This document shows, piece by piece, positions 26,952 to 36,065 of a stretch of DNA of 64,000 nucleotides. The notes under the pieces were generated by a model that worked only from the letters and a program-made list of their open reading frames with translations, did not search any database and was not told the DNA's origin. Origin of the DNA: Bacillota bacterium (GTDB lineage Bacteria; Bacillota; Dethiobacteria; DTU022); contig JAKOVL010000043.1 of the NCBI GenBank assembly GCA_029782095.1, forward strand, positions 1 through 64,000. Direction: 5' to 3'. The position numbers were made by a program, and so were the translations under genes. Position 1 is the first letter of the stretch. Each line of letters starts with the position of its first letter.

Positions 26952-28208
26952 ATGCTTCAGGCAGACCTGTTAGTAAAAAACGCAGCCCAGCTTTTAACCA
27001 TGGCCGGGCACAGCAAAGAGCCTAAGCGGGGTGCTGAACTGGCCGATCCCGGGATCATTACCGGCGGGGCCGTGGCGGCATTTGGCGGCGAAATCGTGGC
27101 CGTGGGGCCGACGGAGCAGGTGGAGGAGGAAGTGGAACTTCTGCCCCATGCCCAGGTTTACGACGCCTGGGGCAAGGTGGTGGCGCCCTGCTTTGTTGAG
27201 CCCCATACCCATATCGTTTTTGGCGGCAGCCGCCAGAACGAATTTGTGATGCGGCTGCAGGGAAAAACCTACCTGGAGATCATGGAGGCGGGCGGGGGTA
27301 TCGTCAATTCAGTCAAGGCCACCGCCGCTGCCTCTGATGCAGAGCTGCTGGAGACCGCCCGGCGCCGCCTCGACTACTTCGCCCGGCACGGCGTAGGCAC
27401 CGTGGAGGTGAAAAGCGGTTACGGCCTTTCCGTGGCCGAAGAGCTGCGCATGCTAAGGGTAATCCGTGAACTGGACGCCATTCATCCCCTGGACCTGGTG
27501 CCCACCTTTCTGGGAGCCCACGCTTTTCCGAAGGAATACCGCGGGCGGGAAGAGGAATACGTAGATCTGGTGGTAGAAGAAATGATCCCCCGGGTGGCCG
27601 AAGAGAAGCTGGCCAGCTTTTGCGATGTTTTTTGCGATGTGGGCGTGTTTACGGTGGAGCAGTCGCGGCGCATCCTCGAAGCAGGCAAGCGCCACGGGCT
27701 GCTGCCGAAATTGCATGCCGACGAGCTGGCCTCCTTCGGCGGGGCCGAGCTGGCGGCGGAAGTTGGGGCTGTCTCGGCGGATCACCTGCTCAAGGCGTCG
27801 CCGGAAGGAATTAAAGCCCTGGCCGACGCCGGCGTCATCGCCGTGCTGCTGCCCGGCACAGCCTTCTTCCTCAATGAAGAATACGCGCCGGCGCGGCAAA
27901 TGATTGAGCAGGGCGTGGCCGTGGCCCTCTCCACGGACAGGAATCCCGGCTCTTCGCCCACCGAGGCGACCCACCTGATCCTGACTCTGGCCTGCATTAA
28001 AATGAAAATGCTGCCGGCGGAAGCCCTGTGCGCCGCCACCATTAACGCCGCCCATGCCATCGGGATGGCTCACCGGGTCGGCAGCCTCGAAACAGGGAAG
28101 CAGGCTGATCTGGTGATCATCGACGCCCCGGACTGCGACTATATTCCCTATCACTACGGCACCAGCCTGGTGGAGGCGGTGTATAAGAGAGGGCGTAGGA
28201 TTGTTTAA
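26952..28208 (+). CDS. hutI: Imidazolonepropionase
   Basis: Hydrolyses 4-imidazolone-5-propanoate to N-formimino-L-glutamate, the third Hut step. This 418-residue amidohydrolase has the metal-binding PHTHIVFGGSRQNEF (about 80-94), VEVKSGYGL, the LHADELASFGGAELA metal/active region and STDRNPGSSPTE. Length is normal. ATG 26952 follows GGGAGG by 7 bases; the longer in-frame opening to 26853 has no ribosome site and covers intergenic sequence. It ends the catabolic island and is followed by a strong terminator. Confidence 0.95.
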   Translation: MLQADLLVKNAAQLLTMAGHSKEPKRGAELADPGIITGGAVAAFGGEIVAVGPTEQVEEEVELLPHAQVYDAWGKVVAPCFVEPHTHIVFGGSRQNEFVMRLQGKTYLEIMEAGGGIVNSVKATAAASDAELLETARRRLDYFARHGVGTVEVKSGYGLSVAEELRMLRVIRELDAIHPLDLVPTFLGAHAFPKEYRGREEEYVDLVVEEMIPRVAEEKLASFCDVFCDVGVFTVEQSRRILEAGKRHGLLPKLHADELASFGGAELAAEVGAVSADHLLKASPEGIKALADAGVIAVLLPGTAFFLNEEYAPARQMIEQGVAVALSTDRNPGSSPTEATHLILTLACIKMKMLPAEALCAATINAAHAIGMAHRVGSLETGKQADLVIIDAPDCDYIPYHYGTSLVEAVYKRGRRIV

Positions 28209-28293
28209 ATTTATGTTAGCATGAGAATACAGATTTTAGGATGAGCTTGCAAGAGAAGGCCAGGCAATACAACAACCTTGTTCGCTGGCAAAC

Positions 28294-28336
28294 AGGGGTC
28301 GTCCCAAAGTCAATTGGGACAACCCCTTTCTTTTGT
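28294..28336 (+). terminator. Terminator after hutI
   Basis: AGGGGTCGTCCCA pairs with TGGGACAACCCCT (one mismatch) around a short loop, followed by TTCTTTTG. A strong intrinsic terminator that closes the histidine/methyltransferase island. Confidence 0.82.
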
Positions 28337-28407
28337 TGTTAGTTGTGAGTTATTACTAATCTGTCAAGGGCCTGTTTTCTGTATTCCGGTGCTCAGTGCG
28401 GCAGCGG

Positions 28408-28440
28408 CCTAACCCTCTCCCCTGGTGGGAGAGGGTTAGG
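28408..28440. repeat. Perfect 14-base inverted repeat
   Basis: CCTAACCCTCTCCC, loop CTGGT, GGGAGAGGGTTAGG. It lies between the convergent hutI and the minus-strand gene ending at 28476. There is no T-tract, so it is more likely a REP-type repeat than a terminator. Confidence 0.6.
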
Positions 28441-28475
28441 CGCTTATTAATTCCGGTATAGAGGGATACTGCCAT

Positions 28476-29030
28476 CTAGAGCTGCTCCAACAAACGCTGC
28501 TTAATCCGCTCCAGGCGCTGGCTGAACTGGTGGGCCAACGCCAGCTTCCCTTCCTGCCACTGCGGGGTTCGCTCAATATTTATCGCGGCGATGGCGCTGC
28601 CGCTGATGCCGCTTTCTTTGAGAAGGGCCTGGCCGCCTTTCTGTTCCAGCTCGGACCGCTTCTTTTCCACTTGATCCCGGTATTCCCGGCATATTTCCTG
28701 CAGGGCTGCTCCAGCTTCTCCATTGTAAATATCAGGAGCAAATTTTTGATACGCCGCCAGGACCGGTGCACAGTTAGCGGGGTTCAACCTTTCGGTGATT
28801 CCTTGCAGCAGTGCCTTTTTCGCAGCCGGGAGCGCGGCGGCGGGGTAGTTGTCGATACTTTCCGCCAGGCGCTCCAGCGATACCTTGTTTTCCAGGTAGG
28901 AGGAGGCCAGCAGCGCCGCTGCCTTTGTATACTGATCGTAGGCGCTTTCTTCAATGTTGCTGCCAACACTGCCGGCCAATGCGTCGGCCCGCTCCATGGC
29001 CAGCTCCAGGGCTGATTTAATTTTTCCCAT
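28476..29030 (-). CDS. Conserved hypothetical protein, helical
   Basis: A 184-residue, soluble, mostly helical protein starting MGKIKSALELAMERADAL. No signal peptide or membrane segment. I do not recognise a function; short proteins opening with this pattern occur in other anaerobes and, from memory, may belong to DUF6657. Charged heptad-like stretches near residues 115-135 (EICREYRDQVEKKRSELEQ) could form a coiled coil. It is transcribed against hutI and away from the metallo-hydrolase gene, and an AGGTGAG site precedes its ATG on the minus strand. Confidence 0.7.
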   Translation of the reverse strand: MGKIKSALELAMERADALAGSVGSNIEESAYDQYTKAAALLASSYLENKVSLERLAESIDNYPAAALPAAKKALLQGITERLNPANCAPVLAAYQKFAPDIYNGEAGAALQEICREYRDQVEKKRSELEQKGGQALLKESGISGSAIAAINIERTPQWQEGKLALAHQFSQRLERIKQRLLEQL

Positions 29031-29112
29031 AATTTGCTCACCTCGCTTCTATCCTGCTATAATCATAACATAAAAAACGGCAGTAATGCTTAAATATAGA
29101 GGAGGCTGCAAC

Positions 29113-29808
29113 ATGCGTATTACCGAAAAAATCTACGGCTATCTCTGGCGGGGGCGGGGCAACAACTGCAACAGCTACCTGTTCAAAGGGGAAATGACGG
29201 TCCTTTTTGATCCCGGGCATATTTACAATGAGTTCGGGGAAAGCGGCTTTGAGCTGCTGGTGCGGCAGATGGCTGCCGATGGCTTTGCGCTGGAAGAGGT
29301 GGACTTGATCTTATGCACCCACGGCCATCCCGACCACGTGGAAGCGGCGGGCCTGGCCAGGGAAAGAAGCGGGGCTCGCTTTGCCCTGCACCAGCAGGAC
29401 GAGTTTATCCTGGAGGTGATGCAGCAGCGCTACGCCGCCGCGGCGAGCCAGGAGATTCCCGACCTTAAGCCCGATTTTTATCTGCAGGAGGGGGATCTGG
29501 AACTGGGCCAGGGGAAAAAGGATCTAATCCGCGTCATCCATACGCCCGGCCATTCGCCTGGATCGATCTGTTTTTACCTGCCAGATGAAAAAGCACTGAT
29601 CACCGGCGATACTGTTTTTGAAAACAGTATCGGCCGCTCTGACCTGCCCGGCGGCGATTTGGAGAAGTTGGAGCAAAGTGTGGCCAGGCTGGCCTCCCTG
29701 GAAGGGGTGGAGCTTTTGCTGCCTGGACACATGGGCTATATTTCGGGATCGGACAATGTGCGCCGCAACTTTGCGCGGATCCGCAGGGCTTTTTTCGGCG
29801 TAATCTAA
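29113..29808 (+). CDS. MBL-fold metallo-hydrolase
   Basis: A 231-residue metallo-beta-lactamase-fold hydrolase. The metal motif THGHPDH gives H70, H72, D74 and H75; HTPGHSPGS supplies the next histidine, GDTVF the bridging aspartate and LPGH the final histidine, so both metal sites look intact. Glyoxalase II-like proteins and many others share this pattern, and the substrate cannot be named. GAGGAGG lies 8 bases before ATG 29113. It stands alone on the plus strand, divergent from the hypothetical gene upstream. Confidence 0.88.
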   Translation: MRITEKIYGYLWRGRGNNCNSYLFKGEMTVLFDPGHIYNEFGESGFELLVRQMAADGFALEEVDLILCTHGHPDHVEAAGLARERSGARFALHQQDEFILEVMQQRYAAAASQEIPDLKPDFYLQEGDLELGQGKKDLIRVIHTPGHSPGSICFYLPDEKALITGDTVFENSIGRSDLPGGDLEKLEQSVARLASLEGVELLLPGHMGYISGSDNVRRNFARIRRAFFGVI

Positions 29809-29967
29809 GATCTCTTCCCCCCCTGCGCCGGCCGGCCTGCCCCAGGGCTGATTGGAAAGCCGTGCGGCAGCTATGAGCAGAAAAAGAGAGAAGGCGGGAA
29901 GGGCATGGCCTGCGGCCCGCAAACGCGCATCATGAAAGGTTAGATTAATTCAAAGCGGGGTGCCGGG

Positions 29968-30855
29968 ATGCATAAAAGAGGCGTACTCTTATTGTGCCTG
30001 CTGCTGGCAGCGATGCTGGCAATGGGACTCGGATGTAATTTTCCAGGCGTTAACGGGGTGAATAATGGGGATCACGGGGACGGCGCTGCCGGCGGTGACA
30101 ACGGGGGCAGCGCAAAAGCTCCAGAACCGGCGGCCCATAACCTGGTTAAAGTGGAAAATACCGCCGGAGACGGGTATTTTTATCGTCTGGAGGAGCTGCC
30201 GGAAACAGTGCAGCACTGGGTGGACAACGCGGCTAAAAATATTTTTCTAGGACAGAGCAGGGTGTTCGGCGAGCACCTTTATATCCTGGTAACCTATGGT
30301 CCGCAACCTACCGGCGGGTATGCCGTGGATATTACTGATGTGCATGTGGGCAGTGACGCGGTAGAGGTGCTGGTCGAATTCAGCGCGCCGGGTCCTGATG
30401 ATGTGGTCACTCAGGGCTTCACTTACCCCTATGATCTGGCGTTAATCCCGGCAGTGGAGCTGCCGGTTGTCTTCAGCGCCAGTGGTGCTGAAGAATATCT
30501 GATGACACTCTATGGCGTGGACTATCTCGAACCGGTTATCGCCTCTTCATCGCATTGGATTAAACTCTTTGCGCCGGATATAGATGATACGGTAGCCGGA
30601 ACGCTGCGCTTCCGCGGTGTGGCTTCGGTGTTTGAGGGAACCGTCTCTTACCGCTTAACCGGGGAAAACGGCCGTGTGTTGACCGAAGGATATACCATGG
30701 CCGGCATGGGCGACTGGTATTACTTTGAAGAGTCGATTACCCTATCCGAACTGATTGATAAAAGTACTCTGGCCATGCTTGAACTATATACCGTCAGCCC
30801 CAAAGACGGTTCCGAACAGGACACGGTTTCAGTTCCCCTGCGCCTGTCCCCGTAA
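29968..30855 (+). CDS. Lipoprotein with PrcB_C-like and Gmad2-like domains
   Basis: A 295-residue secreted lipoprotein: signal LLLCLLLAAMLAMGLGC with the lipobox cysteine at residue 23, then a Gly/Asn/Asp-rich linker. The middle (about 105-165) has LVTYGPQPTGGYAVDI and PGPDDVVTQGFTYPY, typical of the PrcB C-terminal domain. The C-terminal 100 residues (IKLFAPDIDDTV, RGVASVFEGTVSYRL, GRVLTEGY) match the Gmad2 immunoglobulin-like domain found in GerM-type germination proteins. Both assignments are from motif recall. It probably acts at the outer face of the membrane. No partner gene is evident. Confidence 0.75.
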   Translation: MHKRGVLLLCLLLAAMLAMGLGCNFPGVNGVNNGDHGDGAAGGDNGGSAKAPEPAAHNLVKVENTAGDGYFYRLEELPETVQHWVDNAAKNIFLGQSRVFGEHLYILVTYGPQPTGGYAVDITDVHVGSDAVEVLVEFSAPGPDDVVTQGFTYPYDLALIPAVELPVVFSASGAEEYLMTLYGVDYLEPVIASSSHWIKLFAPDIDDTVAGTLRFRGVASVFEGTVSYRLTGENGRVLTEGYTMAGMGDWYYFEESITLSELIDKSTLAMLELYTVSPKDGSEQDTVSVPLRLSP

Positions 30856-30927
30856 CAGAAACTGCCGGATAAGATCTTCCCTGTTGTTTAAAATATGGTT
30901 ATAGCACTTTGACAGGGAGGATGATCA

Positions 30928-32721
30928 ATGCGCTACCATGATCTGTATTGGGGCTTAATCGCTGGCCTGGCCGGCGCCCTGGCGGGTTCTGCCATCTTGT
31001 GGGGTTCCTGGCTGCTTCCCGCCCTGGGCCTGCTGCTGACCCGGGCCGGCTTGATTTACGGTTTTTTGGCCATGCTGATTCTCGGCGCCCTGGGGGGAGT
31101 GCTCTACGCGGCGCTGCTGCGGCGGCGCCGGATGAGGCTGCATAGCACCATCCTGGCAGGAGTCGCTTTGGGCTTTATCCTCTGGGTCATCGGGCCCCTG
31201 CTCCTGGTGCCGGTGATCCTGGGTTTCCCGCCGCAGTGGGAAAGTCCGCTGGATCACTGGACGCCGCTGCTCGCCTTTGTTCTATACGGCACGGTTACCG
31301 GGCTGCTCTACAGCCGCTGGGGCCTGGGCCAGTCGCGGGTGAGGACCTATTATGCCCTGGGCATCCTGGCGGCAGCGGCCTTGCTGACGCCGTTTATGCT
31401 GCGGGCGGCGACCAGCACCGACCCGGAGGCACTGCAGCTTCCCCCCGGCTACCGGGCGGAAGTGGTGGCCAAAGGCTTTACCTACCCCACCGCGCTGGCC
31501 CTGGATGATCACGGCAATATTTATGTGGCTGAGTCCGGTTTTGCTTACGGTCCTAAAACTACCGCGGCCCGCATACTCAAGGTCAGGCCCGACGGCCGCA
31601 TCGGTGAAGTGGCAGGCGATTTCGAGGGGCCCCTCAACGGTATCGCCCTGCGCAGCGATCGCCTCTTTGTTTCACACCGCGGCAAGATTACTGTCTTTGA
31701 CCTGGAAAGCCGGGAGCGGGAAGACCTGGTTACAAACCTGCCCTCCCTGGGCGATCACCAGAACAACGACCTGGTTTTCGGCAAAGACGGTGCGCTGTAC
31801 TTTGGGCAGGGCACAGCCACCAACGCCGGGGTGGTCGGCTCCGACAACTTTGTTTACGCCTGGGCGGACCGCCACCCCGATGTTCACGACATCCCTTCAC
31901 GCCGCTTTACCCTTACCGGCGAAAACTACGAGTCATTGGACCTGGGGACAGCCGACCCGGCTGACACGAAGATGACCGGCGCCTTTGCCCCCTTCGGCCA
32001 AACCCGGGAAAGCGGCGAGCAGGTTGAACCGGCGGTGCCGGCCAACGGCGCGGTGCACCGTCTCGACCTGGAAACGGGAGAGCTGTCCCTTTTTGCCGAC
32101 GGGCTGCGCAATCCTTACGGCCTGGCGGTGGACAGTGACGGCAACATTTACGCCACCAATTTAGGCTATGACGACCGGGGCGTCAGGGCGGTGAAGGGCT
32201 GTCCTGACTGGCTGGTGCGCCTGCGCGAAGGGGCCTGGTACGGCTGGCCCGACTACGCCGGGACTGTGGCCTTGACGGAGCCGATCTTTGCTTCGGAGCG
32301 GGGAGTGAACCGGAAGCCGCTGCTGGTGGATCCGCCGCCGGTAGAAGCGCCCCTGGCCACTTTTCCGCCCCATTATTCGCCCATGAAACTGGCCGTGGCC
32401 CCGGAAGAATTCCCGCATGACGGCATCTTTGTGGCTGTTTTCGGGGACGGCCAGCCCCTGACCGAAAACCTGGAGGAGCAGGTGCCAACAGGGGTGCTGC
32501 TGGTGGATCCGGCTACCGGCCGCTTCGACTGGTTCATTAAAAACAAGGAGCAGCCCCGGGCCGGGCGCATGGGAAACGGCCTTAAACGGGTTGTGGACGT
32601 GAAGTTCAGCCCTGACGGGCAATCCATGTACCTGCTTGATTTCGGAGTGATGGAATTTACGGACATGGCGCCCAACGCTATCCCCCAAAGCGGTGTTCTC
32701 TGGAAAATTACGGCTAATTAG
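30928..32721 (+). CDS. Membrane-anchored PQQ-dependent sugar dehydrogenase-like beta-propeller
   Basis: A 597-residue protein with two parts. Residues 1-160 hold about five membrane segments. Residues about 170-597 form a six-bladed propeller similar to soluble glucose dehydrogenase/sorbosone dehydrogenase-like proteins: GFTYPTALALDDHGNIYVAE, GLRNPYGLAVDSDGNIYATN, GAWYGWPDYAG and VDVKFSPDGQSMYLLDFG. The membrane part is unusual, since soluble family members have only a signal peptide. Whether it binds PQQ cannot be told. AGGGAGG precedes ATG 30928. A terminator follows at 32820. Confidence 0.8.
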   Translation: MRYHDLYWGLIAGLAGALAGSAILWGSWLLPALGLLLTRAGLIYGFLAMLILGALGGVLYAALLRRRRMRLHSTILAGVALGFILWVIGPLLLVPVILGFPPQWESPLDHWTPLLAFVLYGTVTGLLYSRWGLGQSRVRTYYALGILAAAALLTPFMLRAATSTDPEALQLPPGYRAEVVAKGFTYPTALALDDHGNIYVAESGFAYGPKTTAARILKVRPDGRIGEVAGDFEGPLNGIALRSDRLFVSHRGKITVFDLESREREDLVTNLPSLGDHQNNDLVFGKDGALYFGQGTATNAGVVGSDNFVYAWADRHPDVHDIPSRRFTLTGENYESLDLGTADPADTKMTGAFAPFGQTRESGEQVEPAVPANGAVHRLDLETGELSLFADGLRNPYGLAVDSDGNIYATNLGYDDRGVRAVKGCPDWLVRLREGAWYGWPDYAGTVALTEPIFASERGVNRKPLLVDPPPVEAPLATFPPHYSPMKLAVAPEEFPHDGIFVAVFGDGQPLTENLEEQVPTGVLLVDPATGRFDWFIKNKEQPRAGRMGNGLKRVVDVKFSPDGQSMYLLDFGVMEFTDMAPNAIPQSGVLWKITAN

Positions 32722-32819
32722 GGGGCGAAGCAGGCATCAACCGCTGCCGTTAGTTAAAAGATCATCCTGCGTGCAGAAAATGTGCGGCCTGCCCGGGAAG
32801 GGAAAAGCAAACAGGCGGA

Positions 32820-32866
32820 GGCGTCCGGCTTGCGCAGAAGCGCTGCCGGACGCCCTTTCCTTTTCT
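32820..32866 (+). terminator. Terminator after the beta-propeller gene
   Basis: GGCGTCCGGC pairs perfectly with GCCGGACGCC, with an inner GCGC-AGAA-GCGC stem, followed by CTTTCCTTTTC. Confidence 0.72.
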
Positions 32867-32948
32867 AAAAGGAATGAATCACCGGGTGTAGAATATTTTA
32901 GAAAAGCTCCGTCTTAATACATAAATTTCTACCCCGGGAGTGATGCTA

Positions 32949-35900
32949 GTGTATGCAGTCATTTTGGCCGGCGGCAGCGGCAGCCGGCTCTGGCCGTTGA
33001 GCCGGGAGCAGCACCCCAAGCAATACCTGACGCTGCACGAACACGGGGAGAGCCTGTTTCAGCAAACAGTGGCCAGGGTATATCCGCTCCTTCCTGCGGA
33101 GAAGATCATTGTGGTCACGCACAGGGATCAGGAGGCGGAAATACGGCGGCAGCTCGCGGCCATCTCCCTGGAAGGGGTGGCCGTGCTTAAGGAGCCCGAA
33201 GGGCGCAATACCGCGCCGGCCATCGGCCTGGCGGCCTGGCATCTGGCCAAAAATTGCGGATCGCAGACAATCATGGCGGTGCTGCCTGCGGACCACCTGA
33301 TTTCTGATCACGATCAATTTGCTTCGCTGCTGGCCCGTGGTGAGAAGGCGGCAAAACAGTGGGGGCTGGTGATATTTGGCATCAGGCCGGATTACCCGGA
33401 AACCGGGTATGGCTATATCCGCCGCGGCGCCGCCCTTCCCGGGGGGTGCTACCGGGTCGAACAATTCGTGGAAAAACCCGGCCTTGAGCAGGCGCGGCAA
33501 TTTTGCCAGGATGGCCGCTACTTCTGGAACAGCGGTATGCTTGTGTTTCAGGTAGGCGCTTTGCAAGAACAGTACCGCCGCTTTTTACCGGAGAGCGCCG
33601 CTGTCCTGGACCGGCTCCTGGAGCAAAACTGCCCTGCCTTGGAGCAGTTGTATCCTGCCCTGGAGGCAGTTTCCATTGATTATGGGATTTTAGAAAAAAC
33701 CGAAGAGGTAGTGGTGATTCCGGCAGAGCTTGGCTGGAGCGATTTGGGCAGCTGGGAGGCCTATTACAAGGCTTCCCCCAGGGACGCGGCAGGCAACCGC
33801 CTGCAAGGGCGGGTTTTGGCCGTGGACACCACCGGCAGCCTCATCCTGTCCCGTTCCCGCCTTGTGGGCGCCGTCGGCGTGGATAACATGGTCATCGTCG
33901 ATACGGACGATGCCCTGCTGGTCTGCCGCCGGGATCGCTCCCAGGCGGTAAAGCAGCTTTACGAAGAGTTGAAGCGGCGCGGCGATCCGGAATACCGGCA
34001 GCATTGCACCGTTAACCGCCCCTGGGGCAGTTATACCGTCCTGGAAAAGGGAGACACTTTCCAGGTGAAACGCATCAGCGTTAATCCCGGCGCGCGCCTG
34101 AGCCTGCAGAGCCACCGCCACCGCTCGGAGCACTGGGTGGTGGTTAAGGGCACGGCCCTGGTAACGGTCCAGGATCGTGAACAGCAGCTGGCCAAGGGAG
34201 AAAGTGTATTTATCCCGGCGCAGGCGAAGCATCGCCTGCAAAATATCGGCAAAGAAAAGCTGGAGGTGATTGAAGTCCAAAACGGCAGCTATCTAGGAGA
34301 AGATGACATCCAGCGCTACGAGGACGACTACGGGCGCCTGGAGCAGGATGAAGCGATGCAGTGTTACTACAACTGGCTGAAGCAGCCGGACCTGGATGAT
34401 GCGACCCGGTGCGAGCTTGAAGCCATGAAGGACGCCCCCGACCTGATCCGCGACCATTTCGGGGGTGAGCTTGTTTTCGGCACCGGCGGCATGCGCGGCA
34501 TCATCGGCCCCGGCATAAACCGGATCAACCGCTATATCGTCCGCCGCGCCACCCAGGGCCTGGCCAACTATATCAACTCCCTCGAGCCGGCGCCGGCGCG
34601 CCGGCGGGTGGCTATTGCTTACGATACACGGCATTTTTCCCGGGAATTTGCCCGGGAGGCGGCGCTGGTCCTGGCGGCCAACGGCATTGAAGCGGCCCTG
34701 TTTAGAGAAGTGCGGCCTACCCCGGAACTATCTTTTGCCATTCGCAGGCTGCAATGCGCGGCGGGGATTGTGATCACCGCCAGCCACAACCCGCCTGAAT
34801 ATAATGGCTACAAAATCTACGGGCCCGATGGGGGACAGGCTGTATCGCCCTTGATTGACCGGCTGGTGGAAGCCATCGCGGCGGTGGACCTGTTCCGGGA
34901 TGTGAGGACCATGGAGTACGAGCAGGCCGTAGCCTCCGGCCTAATCCAGGAGATTGGCCCGGAAATAGATCGCGATTACTTGGAGGCGGTGCGCAGCCAG
35001 TCCCAGAGCAGTCCCCGCAGCCGTTTGAAGGTGGTCTACACGCCCCTGCACGGCACCGGAGGGACCCTCATACCGGACTTGTTAAGGCAGACGGGCTATA
35101 TTGATCTGGCTGTGGTGGAAGAGCAGATGGCCGCAGATCCCCTCTTCAGCACAGTGAAGGTGCCCAACCCGGAGGACCCGGCTTCCTTTGCACTGGCCCT
35201 AAAGCTGGCAGAAAGGGTTGAAGCTGACCTGGTTATGGCCACCGACCCCGACTGCGATCGCATGGGTTGTGCTGTGCGCGAAGCCGGCGGCGGCTACCGC
35301 CACTTTACGGGGAACCAGATTGGCGCCCTGATGATCGAATACATCCTCAGCCGGCTGGCCGCGGCAAAGGGCCTGCCTGAAAACGGGGTGATCGTAAAAA
35401 CTATCGTCACCGGCGATTTGGGCCGGAAGGTGGCCGCCTCATATGGTGTGGATACCGAGGAAACGCTGACCGGATTTAAGTTTATCGGGGAAAAAATCAA
35501 AGAATATGAAGAAAGCGGCCGCAAAACATTTCTTTTCGGCTATGAAGAAAGCTATGGCTACCTTGCCGGAACCTACACGCGGGATAAGGATGGCGTGGTG
35601 GCCTCTTTCCTCATGGCGGAAATGGCAGCATACTATCGCGATAAAGGGCAGACTTTATCCGAGGTCCTGGAGTCTTTGCATCAGCGGCACGGCTATTTCC
35701 GGGAAGAACTGGTTTCCGTGGAGCTGAAAAATATGGCCGAGGCGGATGGTTTTCTAGGTGCCTTTAACGCCGTGCCGCCACAGCTAAACGGCGTCGCCGT
35801 TGTGGAAAAACGAGACTACAACCTCCGCAAAGCCTGGAATTTGCTTGACGGGACCGAGAGCAGCCTGACGCTGCCCCGCTCGCAGGTGCTTTACTACAAG

Positions 35901-36059
35901 CTGGAGGACAGCTCCTGGTTCTGTGTCCGCCCCTCCGGGACAGAGCCCAAAATAAAAATCTACTTTTCGGTCTGCGCCCAGGAAAGCGTGGCAGCAGCGG
36001 AGCGGAAAATGGCCCGTTTCAAAGAAGCGGTGCTGGCCATTCCCAATCTCAAGGTTTAA
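32949..36059 (+). CDS. Fused mannose-1-phosphate guanylyltransferase and phosphohexomutase
   Basis: A 1036-residue two-enzyme fusion. Residues 1-460 are a type II ManC: the nucleotide-binding YAVILAGGSGSRLWPLSREQ at the N-terminus, FVEKP, and a C-terminal cupin (RPWGSYTVLEKG, LSLQSHRHRSEHWVVVKG). Residues about 465-1036 are an alpha-phosphohexomutase of the PgcA/phosphomannomutase type: GTGGMRGIIGPG, active-site serine in TASHNPPEYNGYK, metal-binding DPDCDRMG, GYEESYGY and phosphate-binding RPSGTEPKIKIYF. Together they would make GDP-mannose from mannose-6-phosphate. GTG 32949 is chosen because GGGAG ends 8 bases upstream and it yields the usual ManC start; GTG 32940 and ATG 32943 lie in or next to the ribosome site. 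Probably supplies the envelope-glycan genes. Confidence 0.9.
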   Translation: MYAVILAGGSGSRLWPLSREQHPKQYLTLHEHGESLFQQTVARVYPLLPAEKIIVVTHRDQEAEIRRQLAAISLEGVAVLKEPEGRNTAPAIGLAAWHLAKNCGSQTIMAVLPADHLISDHDQFASLLARGEKAAKQWGLVIFGIRPDYPETGYGYIRRGAALPGGCYRVEQFVEKPGLEQARQFCQDGRYFWNSGMLVFQVGALQEQYRRFLPESAAVLDRLLEQNCPALEQLYPALEAVSIDYGILEKTEEVVVIPAELGWSDLGSWEAYYKASPRDAAGNRLQGRVLAVDTTGSLILSRSRLVGAVGVDNMVIVDTDDALLVCRRDRSQAVKQLYEELKRRGDPEYRQHCTVNRPWGSYTVLEKGDTFQVKRISVNPGARLSLQSHRHRSEHWVVVKGTALVTVQDREQQLAKGESVFIPAQAKHRLQNIGKEKLEVIEVQNGSYLGEDDIQRYEDDYGRLEQDEAMQCYYNWLKQPDLDDATRCELEAMKDAPDLIRDHFGGELVFGTGGMRGIIGPGINRINRYIVRRATQGLANYINSLEPAPARRRVAIAYDTRHFSREFAREAALVLAANGIEAALFREVRPTPELSFAIRRLQCAAGIVITASHNPPEYNGYKIYGPDGGQAVSPLIDRLVEAIAAVDLFRDVRTMEYEQAVASGLIQEIGPEIDRDYLEAVRSQSQSSPRSRLKVVYTPLHGTGGTLIPDLLRQTGYIDLAVVEEQMAADPLFSTVKVPNPEDPASFALALKLAERVEADLVMATDPDCDRMGCAVREAGGGYRHFTGNQIGALMIEYILSRLAAAKGLPENGVIVKTIVTGDLGRKVAASYGVDTEETLTGFKFIGEKIKEYEESGRKTFLFGYEESYGYLAGTYTRDKDGVVASFLMAEMAAYYRDKGQTLSEVLESLHQRHGYFREELVSVELKNMAEADGFLGAFNAVPPQLNGVAVVEKRDYNLRKAWNLLDGTESSLTLPRSQVLYYKLEDSSWFCVRPSGTEPKIKIYFSVCAQESVAAAERKMARFKEAVLAIPNLKV

Positions 36060-36065
36060 GCGGGG

